DNA from: Histomonas meleagridis
Lineage: Eukaryota; Parabasalia; Tritrichomonadida; Dientamoebidae
Assembly (NCBI GenBank): GCA_020186115.1
Contig: WSYJ01000147.1
Coordinates: 1-64,000, forward strand
Length of the DNA: 64,000 bases
Reading direction: 5' to 3'
Shown here piece by piece: positions 29,377-39,760 of this stretch. Below the pieces are notes generated by a model. That model had not been told where the DNA came from. It worked only from the letters and a program-made list of their open reading frames with translations, and made no database searches. Made by a program: the position numbers and the translations under genes. Each line of letters starts with the position of its first letter. Positions within the stretch are counted from its first letter, which is position 1.

Positions 29377-29739
29377 TTAAACATGTGTATTTGGTTGAAG
29401 ATAGACATTTCCCATGCCACTTGTTCTATTCGGTCTTTGAGCCCTTTGCTCTTCTTTGACTCGTGATTCTTCTTCAAAAATCACTCTAAGAAGTTGCCCA
29501 TATCTTTCTTTGGATTCTTCAAGCTCTTTGATTCTTGCTTTGCATTCTGCAATCTGTGCTTCGAGTTCTCGCTTTCTTTCTTCGATTATTTCTAAAGCTG
29601 GCTGTTCTGGAGGGAATGGTGATCCATGACGAATAAAGTTATCTCTGTGCATCATAATTCCTTCAAGCATTTGCCTGAAATCATTGTCACTCATTACAGG
29701 ATGTTGAACCTTGAATATGATTGGCTTTTTGCTCTTCAT
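29377..29739 (-). CDS. Coiled-coil protein, unknown function
   Basis: The open frame begins at TTG 29784; the first ATG is at 29739, giving 120 residues (MKSKKPIIFKVQHP). Residues ~50-95 form one long charged coiled coil (EIIEERKRELEAQIAE, then CKARIKELEESKERYG). A Pro-rich segment precedes it and a polar tail follows. No family recognised. An AAACGGCC element lies just upstream of the TTG, leaving open that the frame starts earlier at a non-ATG codon. Confidence 0.55.
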   Translation of the reverse strand: MKSKKPIIFKVQHPVMSDNDFRQMLEGIMMHRDNFIRHGSPFPPEQPALEIIEERKRELEAQIAECKARIKELEESKERYGQLLRVIFEEESRVKEEQRAQRPNRTSGMGNVYLQPNTHV

Positions 29740-29784
29740 TTTTTGATCTTTTTCAAATGCACTTTTAAATTCGAAAAGTGTCAA

Positions 29785-30166
29785 ATGGCCGTTTATTAAT
29801 AACGTAATTTTTCATGTCTTTATAAGCTGTTATAATTTCTGTTTAAATAAGCTATATGATATATTTTTTACATGACTCAGGACATTGTCTGCCATGGTGA
29901 TAAATTGTTTTTATTTTCTTCAAAAATTAAAATGAAAGTTTTTATTTCATCTTAGTTCTTTCAATACACCAGTGTTACTATTTCTGTGACATTTGGGGTG
30001 CTCCACGGCTACAGCAACTGCTCTCACCGGAACACTGCTCATTTTTTTCCTTTTTGGTGTTCAAAATTTGTTCATCAGTAAATTTTCTCGTTCTTCTATA
30101 TTCTTATTTTATCTCAATGTCACTTTCCTGTAAAATTGTATACTTTACTTAACTCAATATTTTAAC
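29785..30166. other. Intergenic region
   Basis: AT-rich except 29996-30045, which is GC-richer and shares the 11-mer GGCTACAGCAA with the inverted-repeat cluster near 27690. No gene seen. Confidence 0.5.
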
Positions 30167-32053
30167 GTGTTTGGTATCACAAGTCATATTACCATCGATA
30201 ATAAAATTTCAAAAAATATTCAGTTATTGCAGCTTATAGAGCAAACAATATTTAATTTAAATAATAATAATATTTCAGCATCTGTTGAATCTTTATCAAA
30301 TAATTATTCAAAAGAATTTCCTTATTCATTTAGTTTTATTATTTATTCAATTATATACTCATGTTTTACATCAAAGGGTTTTTATAAAATATATTTTGAG
30401 TTTTTAGAAAAACTTGAAACTATAGAAATGAAGAATTTCAATAACACAAATAACAAAATAACAGAAATTTTTGCAAATTGGTTTTTTCTTCGTAAGCAAG
30501 AAGCGAATTACCTTCTTGAAAAGATTGAAAGGCAAAAGAACATTATATTTTGTGCATCTTCTGAAAAGTGATGAAATAAATAAATATTTTTTTGATAAAT
30601 GGAATGTTAAATTAATTGATTATGCAGCATTTTCCGGATCGATTAAATGTTTCAGATGTTTGTTAATGAATGGTGCCAATGTAGAAAACACAGGTAAATA
30701 TGCAGTTGCAGGTAGAAATGAAGAAATCATTCATTTATGTGAACGAAATCATTCAATATTTGAAGATGTATCTGAGACAGCAATTGAATTCCATCAAAAT
30801 GATGTATTTAAATATATTTATGAGAATAAATTAAAAAAAATTGATGATATGCAGAAGTTAGGAGAAAAATGTATAATGTTTTATAATTTTGAAATTTTAT
30901 CATTTCTGAGAGAAAATAGTTTGAAAATCGATAAGAACCTTATCATTAATTCAATTGAGAGCGGAAATATTTTTGTTCTGCAATATTTTTACCAAATAAA
31001 TCCTATTCAAGCACGCAACATTCACACAAATGAAATTGTTGCAATCAAAACAATTAAACTGAAGCATCTCAATAGAACCGAAAAATCAAAAGCCCTCAAA
31101 GAAGCTCAGCTTCTTTCCAAACTCCACCATCCAAATATTGTTTCCTATAAAGAATCATGGACAAAAAACGAGAAACTTTATATTGTCATGGAGTACATTG
31201 AAGGTGGTGATTTAGGCAAAGTCATCAAAAAACGCCATGGAACTCTTTTTCGTGAATCAGAAGTTCTCCATTATTTTGTCCAACTTGTTTCCGTCATTGA
31301 TTATATTCATTCCAATCATATTCTTCATCGTGATCTTAAACCCGACAACATTTTTGTAACCAAGACCAACATGATCAAACTTGGAGATTTTGGGGTAGCT
31401 CGATCACTTGACAATACATTTGACATGGCCAATACAGTCATTGGGACACCATATTACTTATCCCCAGAGATCTGGGAAGGCAAGCCATATGATTCTCATT
31501 CTGATATTTATAGTTTGGGTGTTATTCTTTATGAACTATGCGCACTTAAAAAACCATATGAAGCGCCTAATGCATTAGCGCTTTGTTCCATTGTAACTAA
31601 AGGGGGAACACGAGGACATCCCTGAACATATATTCTGATGACCTTAAAAACCTTGTTAACCGAATGTTATCACTTGATCCACATCAACGTCCAACAGCAC
31701 GCGAAATAAAACAAATGAAAATAATTACAAAAGGCGCAATTAACATTATCAACAAGAACCAAACAATAATATCGAAGCAAATTAATTCGCCAAAGCGAAA
31801 AAGATTATTGAACTTAAACTTAATGAATAATACAAATGCTAATGAACAAGAAAATATTCCATTTAATGACTTCATCGACGAAGATGATGAAAACGAAGAA
31901 GAAGAAATGGTAATCGAAGACGACTTCATTGAAGATGACTTCATTAAGGAAGAAGAGGAGGAAGAAGAGGAAATGGACGAGGAGCAGCTGTTCTTGTTGC
32001 AGGAAACGTCAAACGCTTTGAGGCAGTCAATCATTATCAGTCCAATGAAATAG
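30167..32053 (+). pseudogene. Chimeric pseudogene: ankyrin-family N-terminus fused to a NEK-type kinase
   Basis: The first part (30167 to ~31000) matches the N-terminal domain of the two ankyrin-family genes at 43831-45180 and 53414-54544 (LIDYAAFSGSIKCF, GKYAVAGRNEEIIHLCE, FHQNDVFKYI). It has no ATG, breaks frame near 30545-30571 and lacks about 90 residues present in the relatives. At about 31005 it switches to a NEK-like kinase starting inside the N-lobe: VAIK lysine, HRDLKPDN, DFG and GTPYYLSPE are present, but the glycine loop is missing. Near 31603 a run of five G shifts frame to an early stop, and a second shift in the CATATATTC stretch restores the frame for MLSLDPHQRPTAREI and a long acidic tail (31664-32053). 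It is a recombination product, non-functional as it stands. Confidence 0.85.
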
Positions 32054-32227
32054 AATTTTTGTTTGGTATTTTATGTGTAAATAGATTTGGAATATATGGA
32101 ATAAAATTAAAAGTAATATTTTGATATGTAATTTCTGTTTAATTCGATGTCAATAAAAATAAAATTTAATTTCTTTTTTACTTATTTTCATAGGATCAGC
32201 ATATTGAAAAAAGTTCATCACTAATGA

Positions 32228-32452
32228 AACCGTTTAAATCTCAGGTGTTTGAACAAGTATAAGAGTTCTTTAAGGGATTTAAGACAAGAAGAAATTGATA
32301 AAGTCACACACAATTTGAAATATGATGATGTAGTCGAACGACATTTAATTAATAATGATGCAGTCTTGTTTAATCAACATTTGGATAAAGCGACAGTTAT
32401 TCGCTTTTGTATTTTTTTAAAAAAAACGATCACCGTCACCGGTGACGGGTAA
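32228..32452 (+). pseudogene. Gene remnant with promoter motif but no ATG
   Basis: AACCGTT at 32228-32234 is followed at 32249 by an open frame of 67 codons beginning with TTG (content RQEEIDKVTHNLKYDDVVER). The coding-like composition and promoter motif suggest the 5' end of a decayed gene. Its family is not recognised. It ends at the GC palindrome at 32433-32448. Confidence 0.35.
32433..32448. repeat. 16-bp perfect GC-rich palindrome
   Basis: CCGTCACCGGTGACGG is its own reverse complement. A second inverted pair, TTCACCG (32512-32518) and CGGTGAA (32533-32539), lies 35 bases before the SnoaL-like ATG. Both contain CACCG/CGGTG and stand out in AT-rich DNA; they may be related protein-binding sites. 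Confidence 0.5.
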
Positions 32453-32566
32453 AGTTCTGTAAATGAAATATTGAATAGTTTATGATGGAATGGTGAATTG
32501 ATTGGATGATGTTCACCGAGAATATACATTTCCGGTGAAAAGTTTCTTTAGATAATCATTTTTATA

Positions 32567-32995
32567 ATGTCAGAAGCACAAAAGATACAAAGTGCACCAA
32601 ATATGGAAGAAGCAATCCGTGATCGTCTTGTAAATGGATTCAAGAACTGGAATGGTGGGTATGATGGTTGGTTAGAATGGTGTAATACATTATATGAACC
32701 AGATGCGCATTATAATGTATATGGCCACCGATTAACATTACAACAATATAAAAATGATGATGGGACAACTTTTCCAACATTACACTATGGAACTGGGTGA
32801 ATTCGATAATATGATTATTAAGGATGATTGGGCAGCAATTCGCTCCTGTGTTAAGGTAAATAATCTTGATATAATGAAGAAATCTTACAACACACTATGG
32901 AATTTGTTAACTTTAAGCAGAATCCAGAACCTATAGGTGTACGTGTTGTTGAAGGCTGGGCTCTTTCCGACAGTCCTCTTTCTGCTAAACACTAA
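32567..32995 (+). pseudogene. SnoaL-like (NTF2-fold) protein, broken by two frameshifts
   Basis: An ATG at 32567 opens a frame (EEAIRDRLVNGFKNWN, then WCNTLYEPDAHYNVYGHRLT) that shifts at about 32755 within AAAAATGATGATGGG, continues as MMGQLFQHYTMELGEFDN and shifts again near 32875, after which the third frame reads QHTMEFVNFKQNPEPIG and ends at a natural stop at 32993-32995. The order of blocks is that of a small SnoaL-like/NTF2-fold protein. Two shifts make it a pseudogene unless the assembly has errors in these runs. Confidence 0.75.
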
Positions 32996-33136
32996 AATAA
33001 AAACCCTATTTAACAAGATTTTTGACCGTTTATTATTAAACGTTTTTGTGATTTCAATACTTTAAATGGTCGAATATTTAAATTGAATCATTAAATGCTC
33101 AACCAAAATATGCCTTCATAAGATCATTTTTTTATT

Positions 33137-35080
33137 ATGTCAGCTATAGGTATTGATTTAGGTACAACATACAGTTGTGTCGGTGTTTTCAGACATAATC
33201 GTGTTGATATTATAGCAAATGATATGGGTAATCGTACAACACCGTCTTATGTTGCATTTACAGAAGATGAAAGACTTGTTGGTGATGCTGCGAAGAACCA
33301 AGCAGCCATGAATCCAACAAACACAGTATTTGATGCCAAGCGTATGATTGGCCGTAAGTTTAGTGATCCAGTTGTTCAAAAAGATATGCAACATTGGCCA
33401 TTCAAAGTTGTTCGCGGTGAAGCAGATCGTCCAAGAATTCAAGTCCAATGGAAAGGTGAAACAAAACAATTTTATCCAGAAGAAATCTCAGCTATGGTGT
33501 TAGGTAAAATGAAAGAAATTGCAGAAAGTCAACTTACAGACAAAGTCAAAGATGCAGTTATTACAGTTCCAGCATATTTCAATGATGGTCAACGTCAAGC
33601 CACAAAAGATGCCGGTGTCATAGCCGGATTAAATGTATTACGTATTATTAATGAGCCAACAGCCGCCGCAATTGCATTTGGTCTTAACGAAAAATCCGAT
33701 AAAGAGCGTCATGTTCTTATTTTCGATCTTGGCGGCGGTACATTTGATGTTTCATTACTTGATATCGATGGCGGCATGTTCGAAGTGCGTGCCACAGCAG
33801 GCGATACACATCTTGGCGGCGAAGACTTTGATAATCGTATGGTTAATTACTTTGCAGATCGATTCCAGAAGAAGTTCAAATGCGATTTAAGACAATCGCC
33901 ACGTGCACTCCGTACATTACGCACAGCATGCGAACGAGCTAAGCGAACATTATCCACAGCCACATCCGCATCAATTGTTTGTGATTCATTATATGAAGGC
34001 CACGACTTCATGGATAACATTTCACGTGCAATGTTCGAGAACTTAAATGACGAATTATTCAGATCGACGATGACACCAGTTGCACAAGTATTAAGGGATG
34101 CAAATATGTCGAAGTCAGATGTCACTGATATAGTTTTAGTCGGAGGTTCATCACGTATTCCACGTGTCCAACAATTGCTACAAGACTTCTTCAATGGCAA
34201 GCAGCCATGCCGTGGCGTTGATCCGGATGAAGCAGTTGCATATGGCGCAGCAGTCCAAGCAGCAATTATCAAAGGCGATACATCAGATACAGTGAAAGAT
34301 ATTTTGTTGTTAGATGTTGCACCACTTTCATTAGGTATCGAAACAGCTGGCGGAATGATGACAGTGCTCATTCCACGTAACACAACAATTCCAGCGAAGA
34401 AGTCAAATGTCTTCACGACATTCTCAGATAATCAGCCCGCAGTAACAATCAAAGTTTATGAAGGAGAACGTTCGCGAACATGCGACAACAACTTACTCGG
34501 TACATTCGATTTAACAGGCATTCCGCCAGCACCACGCGGCGTACCACAGATTGAAGTTACATTCGATGTTAACGCGGATGGTATTATGAACGTTTCAGCA
34601 CAAGATAAGTCGACAGGTAACGTGAAGAAGATTACGATTAAGAATGAGAAAGGACGTCTTTCACAAGCAGATATCGACAAAATGGTTGCAGACGCAGAGA
34701 AGTACAAAGCACAAGATGAAGAAGTACGAAAGAAAGTCGAAGCGAAGAACGCACTCGAAGGATACTGCTTCGGCGTACGCAACTCATTAAATCAAGAACA
34801 ATTCGCTAACGCATTGTCACAATCAGATAAGGACACAATCAACAGAGAAATCAACGACACGCTCGCATGGATCGAGTCTAACCAAGACGCAGACGTCACT
34901 ACAATCGAAGCAAAGCAGAAGGAGCTCGAAGGCAAACTAATGCCAATTATGCAAGCGGCTTATCAACATGCAGCAGGCGGCGCACAAGGCGGAATGCCAG
35001 GCGCGAACATGCAAGGAGGAAGTGGACCATCAGCAAATAGTGGACATTCATCAGGACCACGTGTTGAAGAAGTCGATTAA
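33137..35080 (+). CDS. HSP70: Cytosolic heat-shock protein 70
   Basis: 647 residues from ATG. Signature motifs: [12 protein letters not shown] (phosphate 1), [14 protein letters not shown] (phosphate 2), [13 protein letters not shown] (adenosine), then a substrate-binding domain, a Gly-rich tail and the terminal EEVD that marks the cytosolic form and binds TPR co-chaperones. Residue spacing is full length with no gaps. Codon use is more C-ending than in neighbours, as in highly expressed genes. GACCGTTTA lies at 33024-33032, about 100 bases upstream. It folds new and stress-damaged proteins. Confidence 0.98.
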   Translation: MSAIGIDLGTTYSCVGVFRHNRVDIIANDMGNRTTPSYVAFTEDERLVGDAAKNQAAMNPTNTVFDAKRMIGRKFSDPVVQKDMQHWPFKVVRGEADRPRIQVQWKGETKQFYPEEISAMVLGKMKEIAESQLTDKVKDAVITVPAYFNDGQRQATKDAGVIAGLNVLRIINEPTAAAIAFGLNEKSDKERHVLIFDLGGGTFDVSLLDIDGGMFEVRATAGDTHLGGEDFDNRMVNYFADRFQKKFKCDLRQSPRALRTLRTACERAKRTLSTATSASIVCDSLYEGHDFMDNISRAMFENLNDELFRSTMTPVAQVLRDANMSKSDVTDIVLVGGSSRIPRVQQLLQDFFNGKQPCRGVDPDEAVAYGAAVQAAIIKGDTSDTVKDILLLDVAPLSLGIETAGGMMTVLIPRNTTIPAKKSNVFTTFSDNQPAVTIKVYEGERSRTCDNNLLGTFDLTGIPPAPRGVPQIEVTFDVNADGIMNVSAQDKSTGNVKKITIKNEKGRLSQADIDKMVADAEKYKAQDEEVRKKVEAKNALEGYCFGVRNSLNQEQFANALSQSDKDTINREINDTLAWIESNQDADVTTIEAKQKELEGKLMPIMQAAYQHAAGGAQGGMPGANMQGGSGPSANSGHSSGPRVEEVD

Positions 35081-35799
35081 ATGAATGAATAAAATGTAAT
35101 ACAATGAATAATTTTATATATTTATTTTATTAAATATTCATTTTAAATTTTAACATTGCAATTGTTTTGGAATGAAAATGTTATTAATAATTTGGAATTG
35201 AAAAATTATCTCTGGTGTTTGTTTTTGGCTATATAAATAAAAAAAATTGTCACATAATTTTAATTATATATCAAATAAAAGATTTTAAAAAAAATATTAT
35301 GCATTTATAGTTAAAATATTTCTCTTAGATTTCATTAAGATATAAATTATAAATTTCTGTGTATGTGTCGTGATGACACTGTCGTCTAAAATCTATACTA
35401 AAATGGATGCTATTAGTATTAGCTAGTAATATTAACGTGTAAAATATCATCTATTGGAATGTAATTCTTTCAGATCTTAAATATAAATAGGTATCTTTGC
35501 TCATATGCATTTGTAAATTATATTTTATATTGATGGAGATAATAGAAAGCTTTTATTATGATAATAAAAAATTAATTACATAATTCTATAAAATCAGAAG
35601 GATTAAATTATATTATTTTCTTTAATGGCACCAAAATATCCAATACTCCTTTATCTCCTGAGATCTAAATTAGCCCATTTTCTATTTCCATTCGAATGGA
35701 AGATCTTTTTCTTGAAGCACATTCAAGAATGAATATGATTTGCCTTTCATTTTCAGAAAGTTGATTTAGGCATTTCATTTATATTTGAATTCAACTTTT
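35081..35799. other. Intergenic region, nothing recognised
   Basis: AT-rich sequence downstream of HSP70 with no frame or motif worth reporting. Confidence 0.7.
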
Positions 35800-36720
35800 A
35801 TTATCACCATATAAAGCCAATTTTAACAAATCAAGTAACCATTAAATAAGTATTTTTGACATTTCTTGTGTTTCTGATAATAAAGAACTTTTCAAATACT
35901 TAATCAATGAGAAAATTATTGGATGTTTTGAAAAAGAAAAACATTTTATATTTTTATTAAATGTTTATATCAATGATTTAATATTTGATAATAATATTTG
36001 TTTTCTGATAATATTTGAAAGCTGTTTAAATTATTTGAAACGCCGCTTATATTTGCATCTCTGAAAAATCATATAGATATTGTTAGATTTCTTATTAAAC
36101 AATAAGGGACTGATATTAATGCAAAAATAATTTATTTGCGTTAGTTATAATTTATTATATTTAATTAAGGTATTAAAAAAATATTTGGAATTTATTAAAA
36201 ATATTTAATACGGCTCTTGACATGGCATTTTTATGCGATAATACCCAAATTGTTAAGTTACTTCTTAAACAAGAATGAATTAATATTAATTCTTAAGATA
36301 TTTTAATATCTTATTCATTATTTATTTTAACTATTTTTTGTTTTGAAAAAATATTTGGAATTTATATAAAATATTTAACACACCACTTATTGTTGCCTGT
36401 AAATCTTTTAATGTAAAAGCTGTTAAATTACTTCTTGAGCAAAAAGGAATTGATATTAATGAGTATCTCAAGATATTAATTTTAAATATTTTATATTTCA
36501 AAATAATATTTGGAAATTCATTTGCTTTCAATGTTCAAGATATTTATTTATTTTGTTTAAAGCTTATTTTAATAATTTTATATTCTAAATTAATATTTGG
36601 AAACTTTTAAAATTTTTTGATACGGCACTCGTATATGCAGCGAAATGTGGCTTTGAAGAAATAGTAAAATTTCTTCTTGACCATGAAATAAACGATGAAG
36701 CTATTGCTAAAAAGGTTGAA
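35800..36720 (+). pseudogene. Relic of an ankyrin-family gene with 170-bp units
   Basis: Plus-strand relic. Around 35880 it reads SDNKELFKYLINEKIIG, like the N-terminal region of the family, then four decayed ankyrin units: TPLIFASLKNHIDIVRFLIKQ-stop, TALDMAFLCDNTQIVKLLLKQE-stop, TPLIVACKSFNVKAVKLLLE and TALVYAAKCGFEEIVKFLLD. The GATATTAAT landmarks at 36112, 36282 and 36452 are exactly 170 apart, with AATATTTGGAA spacers between. Stops inside ankyrin segments show that it is dead. Confidence 0.8.
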
Positions 36721-37016
36721 TTATTTTATTTATTATTCATTTTAATAAATTCAAATTTGTTCATTCAACGTTTAATCATTTGTTTACAAAATTACTTGTG
36801 CTTGATACTACGCTAACAGGAATATGTAATGATAATGGTGCTAATGATTGTTCTCGTTTTATGAATCACATATAGTATTAATACATTAATTAGCTGCTTC
36901 ACGTGTTTTTGTTCCAACAATTTCTGGTAAGAAAACTATTCAACATTTCATCATAATTTTCTGTATTTGTAATAATATTAAATTAATTTAATAACTAAAA
37001 TTTATTTCCTTAAAAA

Positions 37017-37066
37017 GACCGTTAAAGTGTAACGGTTTGTATTCATTACCAACGGTTACGACGGTT
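37017..37066 (+). promoter_or_regulatory. Cluster of four AACGGTT-type elements upstream of ubiquitin-L40
   Basis: GACCGTTA at 37017-37024, AACGGTT at 37031-37037, AACGGTT at 37051-37057 and ACGGTTA at 37061-37067, all within 70 bases of the ATG. It is the densest cluster of this motif in the window, fitting a highly expressed gene. Confidence 0.55.
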
Positions 37067-37084
37067 ATGGTCTTCCCTTTTCTC

Positions 37085-37486
37085 ATGCAGATCTTCGTCA
37101 AGACACTCACCGGAAAGCATATTACTCTTGAAGTTGAACCAACTGATCGTATTGAAGATGTTAAATCCAAGATCCAAGATAAGGAAGGTATTCCACCAGA
37201 TCAACAACGTTTAATTTTTGCAGGTAAGCAATTAGAAGATGGCAACACACTTCAAGATTATTCCATTCAGAAGGATTCCACACTCCACCTTGTTCTCCGT
37301 CTTCGTGGAGGTGGTGGTAAGGATAGCTACGAACCATCACTTCGTCTTCTTGCAGAAAAGACAAATGTTCAACGTAGAATTTGCCGTAAGTGCTATGCTC
37401 GTCTTTCAGCACGTGCTGAACAATGCCGCCATAAGCGTTGTGGCCATTGCAAGAAGATCCGCGCTAAGAAGGCAGGAAAGGATTAA
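37085..37486 (+). CDS. Ubiquitin-60S ribosomal protein L40 (eL40) fusion
   Basis: The ATG at 37085 ([11 protein letters not shown]) gives a 133-residue protein: ubiquitin 1-76 ending LRLRGG, then a 57-residue eL40 with its zinc-binding cysteines (CRKCYARL ... [12 protein letters not shown]). An ATG at 37067 in the same frame would add six residues and is less likely because ubiquitin must start at MQIF. All seven ubiquitin lysines (6, 11, 27, 29, 33, 48, 63) are kept; His12 and several loop residues differ from animal ubiquitin. Cleavage after GG releases both parts. CCCTTTTCTC immediately precedes the ATG. Confidence 0.97.
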   Translation: MQIFVKTLTGKHITLEVEPTDRIEDVKSKIQDKEGIPPDQQRLIFAGKQLEDGNTLQDYSIQKDSTLHLVLRLRGGGGKDSYEPSLRLLAEKTNVQRRICRKCYARLSARAEQCRHKRCGHCKKIRAKKAGKD

Positions 37487-37543
37487 ATACTAAAATTCAT
37501 TTGAGAGCAATTTTTTCTGTCTTTTTGTTTTTATTCAATTTTT

Positions 37544-38425
37544 ATGGCATTCCACTTTATTCACAAATTTCCCCTTCCAATGGAGGACTTAAGGAAAAAA
37601 ATTGCATCATTTAAAACAGATTATAATGATTTTTTGGTCGAATTAACAAGTGTAACAACAGACCTTAGAATTGGAAGCTCACCATCACCAAAAAAAATTA
37701 CTGAAATTTTGAAAAAAGCAAATGAATATATTGAAACAATTGATAATTTAATAGGTTTGTCAATGCAATATGCTTCTACAGATTCTGACTTACAAAGTTC
37801 ATTCATTGAATTAATGGTAAGTTACCGACCAAGATTAGAATGCGAGATGAATCAATTACAATTTGCAAAAGAACATCCTTCTGCTCCAAACGAAGACCTT
37901 TATAATCACGAATTTGATGTATTGACTAATGGTCATGGAGATGAGATTTTAAGAGAAATTTCTCGCGAAACAGAAAAAATTAAACGACTTAAAAATGGAG
38001 AATCTAATGAACTGTTTGATATACAAGAAAAAATGATGCAACAAGAAAAACAAATTCCAATCAATTTGAATTTGACTGTTGATCAACAGATACCAATTCA
38101 AAGCGTAGAACAACCTCATCAACCCGAACCAACCGGTTTTCTTGATACTGATGAAGAAGAGGAAGAAGCAGAAGATTCAAAACCAAATTATAAGGATGAT
38201 TATGAATTTCCAATTATTCTGGAAGAAGAATTTCTTGTTTCTCTCAAAGAAAAAGCGAAAAATCCGTCAAGCAAAAGCGAAGAATCTTCTGATTCTGATG
38301 TACAAAAAGAAAAACTTCAGAGGGATTTATTAAATTCTTTTTTGGGAATTAATGAAGAAGAGGAAGAAGAAGAAGAAGAAAAAGAAAAAGATAAAACAAC
38401 AGAAAGCGAAAGTAAAGAAAATTAA
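37544..38425 (+). CDS. Acidic coiled protein, unknown function
   Basis: 293 residues from the ATG at 37544. The first half is helical (DLRKKIASFKTDYNDFLVEL and onward), the second half is disordered with Asp/Glu runs (TDEEEEEAED; a nine-Glu run near the end) and Ser-rich KSEESSDSD, likely casein-kinase-2 sites. Such acidic tails occur in histone- or ribosome-assembly proteins, but no domain supports a name. An alternative ATG at codon 13 exists. Confidence 0.6.
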   Translation: MAFHFIHKFPLPMEDLRKKIASFKTDYNDFLVELTSVTTDLRIGSSPSPKKITEILKKANEYIETIDNLIGLSMQYASTDSDLQSSFIELMVSYRPRLECEMNQLQFAKEHPSAPNEDLYNHEFDVLTNGHGDEILREISRETEKIKRLKNGESNELFDIQEKMMQQEKQIPINLNLTVDQQIPIQSVEQPHQPEPTGFLDTDEEEEEAEDSKPNYKDDYEFPIILEEEFLVSLKEKAKNPSSKSEESSDSDVQKEKLQRDLLNSFLGINEEEEEEEEEKEKDKTTESESKEN

Positions 38426-38728
38426 CTACTGTAATTAATTATGGTTCTAATTGAATCTCAACTTTTTTTAATTTTCTTTTTATTGCTTTTTATTCAATTT
38501 ACTTCAAAAACATGAACACAAAATGACATGAAAATTTATATTTTCTATTGTGATTTTGAATGTTCGATGAAGGAACAACTATATATCCAAACATTAGTTG
38601 GTTAACTCAAACTTAGGTAGTGTTTCGTTTTTAAATAGAAGAAGATTTAGTCGAATTTGATTTCAAATCGATTATGATTTACAAAAAAAGAAATACTTTA
38701 AAAGGGAAGTTTATGTTAACCATGAAAT
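38426..38728. other. Convergent intergenic gap
   Basis: Lies between the acidic-protein stop and the eL29 stop; AT-rich, nothing recognised. Confidence 0.6.
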
Positions 38729-38905
38729 TTACTCTTTGTCTTCCTTCTTCTTGTTTAATCCTGCTTTAGCACGCTTGACATTGCGGAGGAATTTGCTATT
38801 CATTCCCTTAGTGAACCAAAGTTGAACATTCCTGGCCTTCTTGATTCCATTGCGATGCCATTGGTGGCTTCTGTTATGTGCTGATGTATTGCTTCTCTTG
38901 GCCAT
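38729..38905 (-). CDS. 60S ribosomal protein L29 (eL29)
   Basis: A 58-residue frame from ATG 38905: MAKRSNTSAHNRSHQWHRNG then IKKARNVQLWFTKGMNSKFL and a Lys-rich end. The block HNRSHQWHRNGIKK and the KFLRNVKRAK segment are the eL29 signature (family: HNQSRKWHRNGIKKP ... KFLRNMRFAK). Length is normal for protists and yeast. The upstream sequence in its direction holds GGCGGTTAAA and CCTTTTTTAAC directly before the ATG, the same CCTTTT context as ubiquitin-L40 and NAC-alpha. Confidence 0.95.
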   Translation of the reverse strand: MAKRSNTSAHNRSHQWHRNGIKKARNVQLWFTKGMNSKFLRNVKRAKAGLNKKKEDKE

Positions 38906-39339
38906 GTTAAAAAAGGACGGCCAATTTTAACCGCCAATAAAACAGTTATCAATTCAATTAATATGTTAGAGTTCTATCGTCCACGTCGAGCAAAAAGTGA
39001 CGTTCTGCTTGTGAAGAAGCAAATAAGTTTTATAAATATATGTATTTAGAGAGAACCATCTCAGAATTTTTTTTTTTGATCAAATAACATTATCTTTCGA
39101 AAAAATTGATATTGCAGAAAATAGTTATATTAAATATTCATATGCATATGGAAAAAAGTGGAAAAAAATAATAAATTTTTATACGATTCTATAAGAGAAA
39201 GGCATCCAAAGGTCCAAGACCAATATTGTAAACGCCAATAACAAATCAATGAAATATGATAATATATCAATTCTAAATTCTTCAATATATTTATTTTTGT
39301 GGTGAAGATCAGCCAACATTTGAAATAAAGTGTTTTTTT
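38906..39339. other. Intergenic region
   Basis: Apart from the eL29 promoter (38906-38945), AT-rich sequence without recognisable content. Confidence 0.6.
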
Positions 39340-39640
39340 AGAAAGTTACAGCAGATAATGTTGAATGCATCATCTATTAATTCATCTTCAAAAGCTTATA
39401 CAGAAATCATTAAGTTGCTTCTTGCACAAGGAATTGATATTATTGCTAAAGACACTTATTTGTTTTGTTTAGAATATATTTAATAATATTATATTTCAAA
39501 TAATATTTGGAAATTGTTTAAAATTATTTAAAACAATACTTATATGTGCAAATAGTCATGCAGAAATAGTTAAATTACTTTTTGAACAAATAGGGATTTT
39601 TATTTGTTTTATTTCATATTAATTTTTAAAATTTCATGTT
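39340..39640 (+). pseudogene. Relic of ankyrin units
   Basis: Two decayed ankyrin units in plus orientation: ASSINSSSKAYTEIIKLLLA then GIDIIAKDTYLF, the AATATTTGGAAATT spacer, and a second, shorter unit TILICANSHAEIVKLLFEQ. No start, no flanking N-terminal domain. Confidence 0.7.
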
Positions 39641-39760
39641 TTAAAGTGGTATTTGGAAATGATGCGCCAATAAAGTACGTTAAGAGCAGTTATTTGACAG
39701 ATTTTGAGTGCAACCAAAAAATAAACGTCAATTGAATTTTTCATGTAAAGTTATTAAAAC

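Noticed and set aside
31684-32034. Serine-rich minus-strand frame opposite the kinase tail
   Set aside because: It is the complement of the Glu/Asp codons of the acidic tail.
33847-34416. Long minus-strand frame opposite HSP70
   Set aside because: Shadow of a codon-biased gene; HSP70 on the plus strand is complete.
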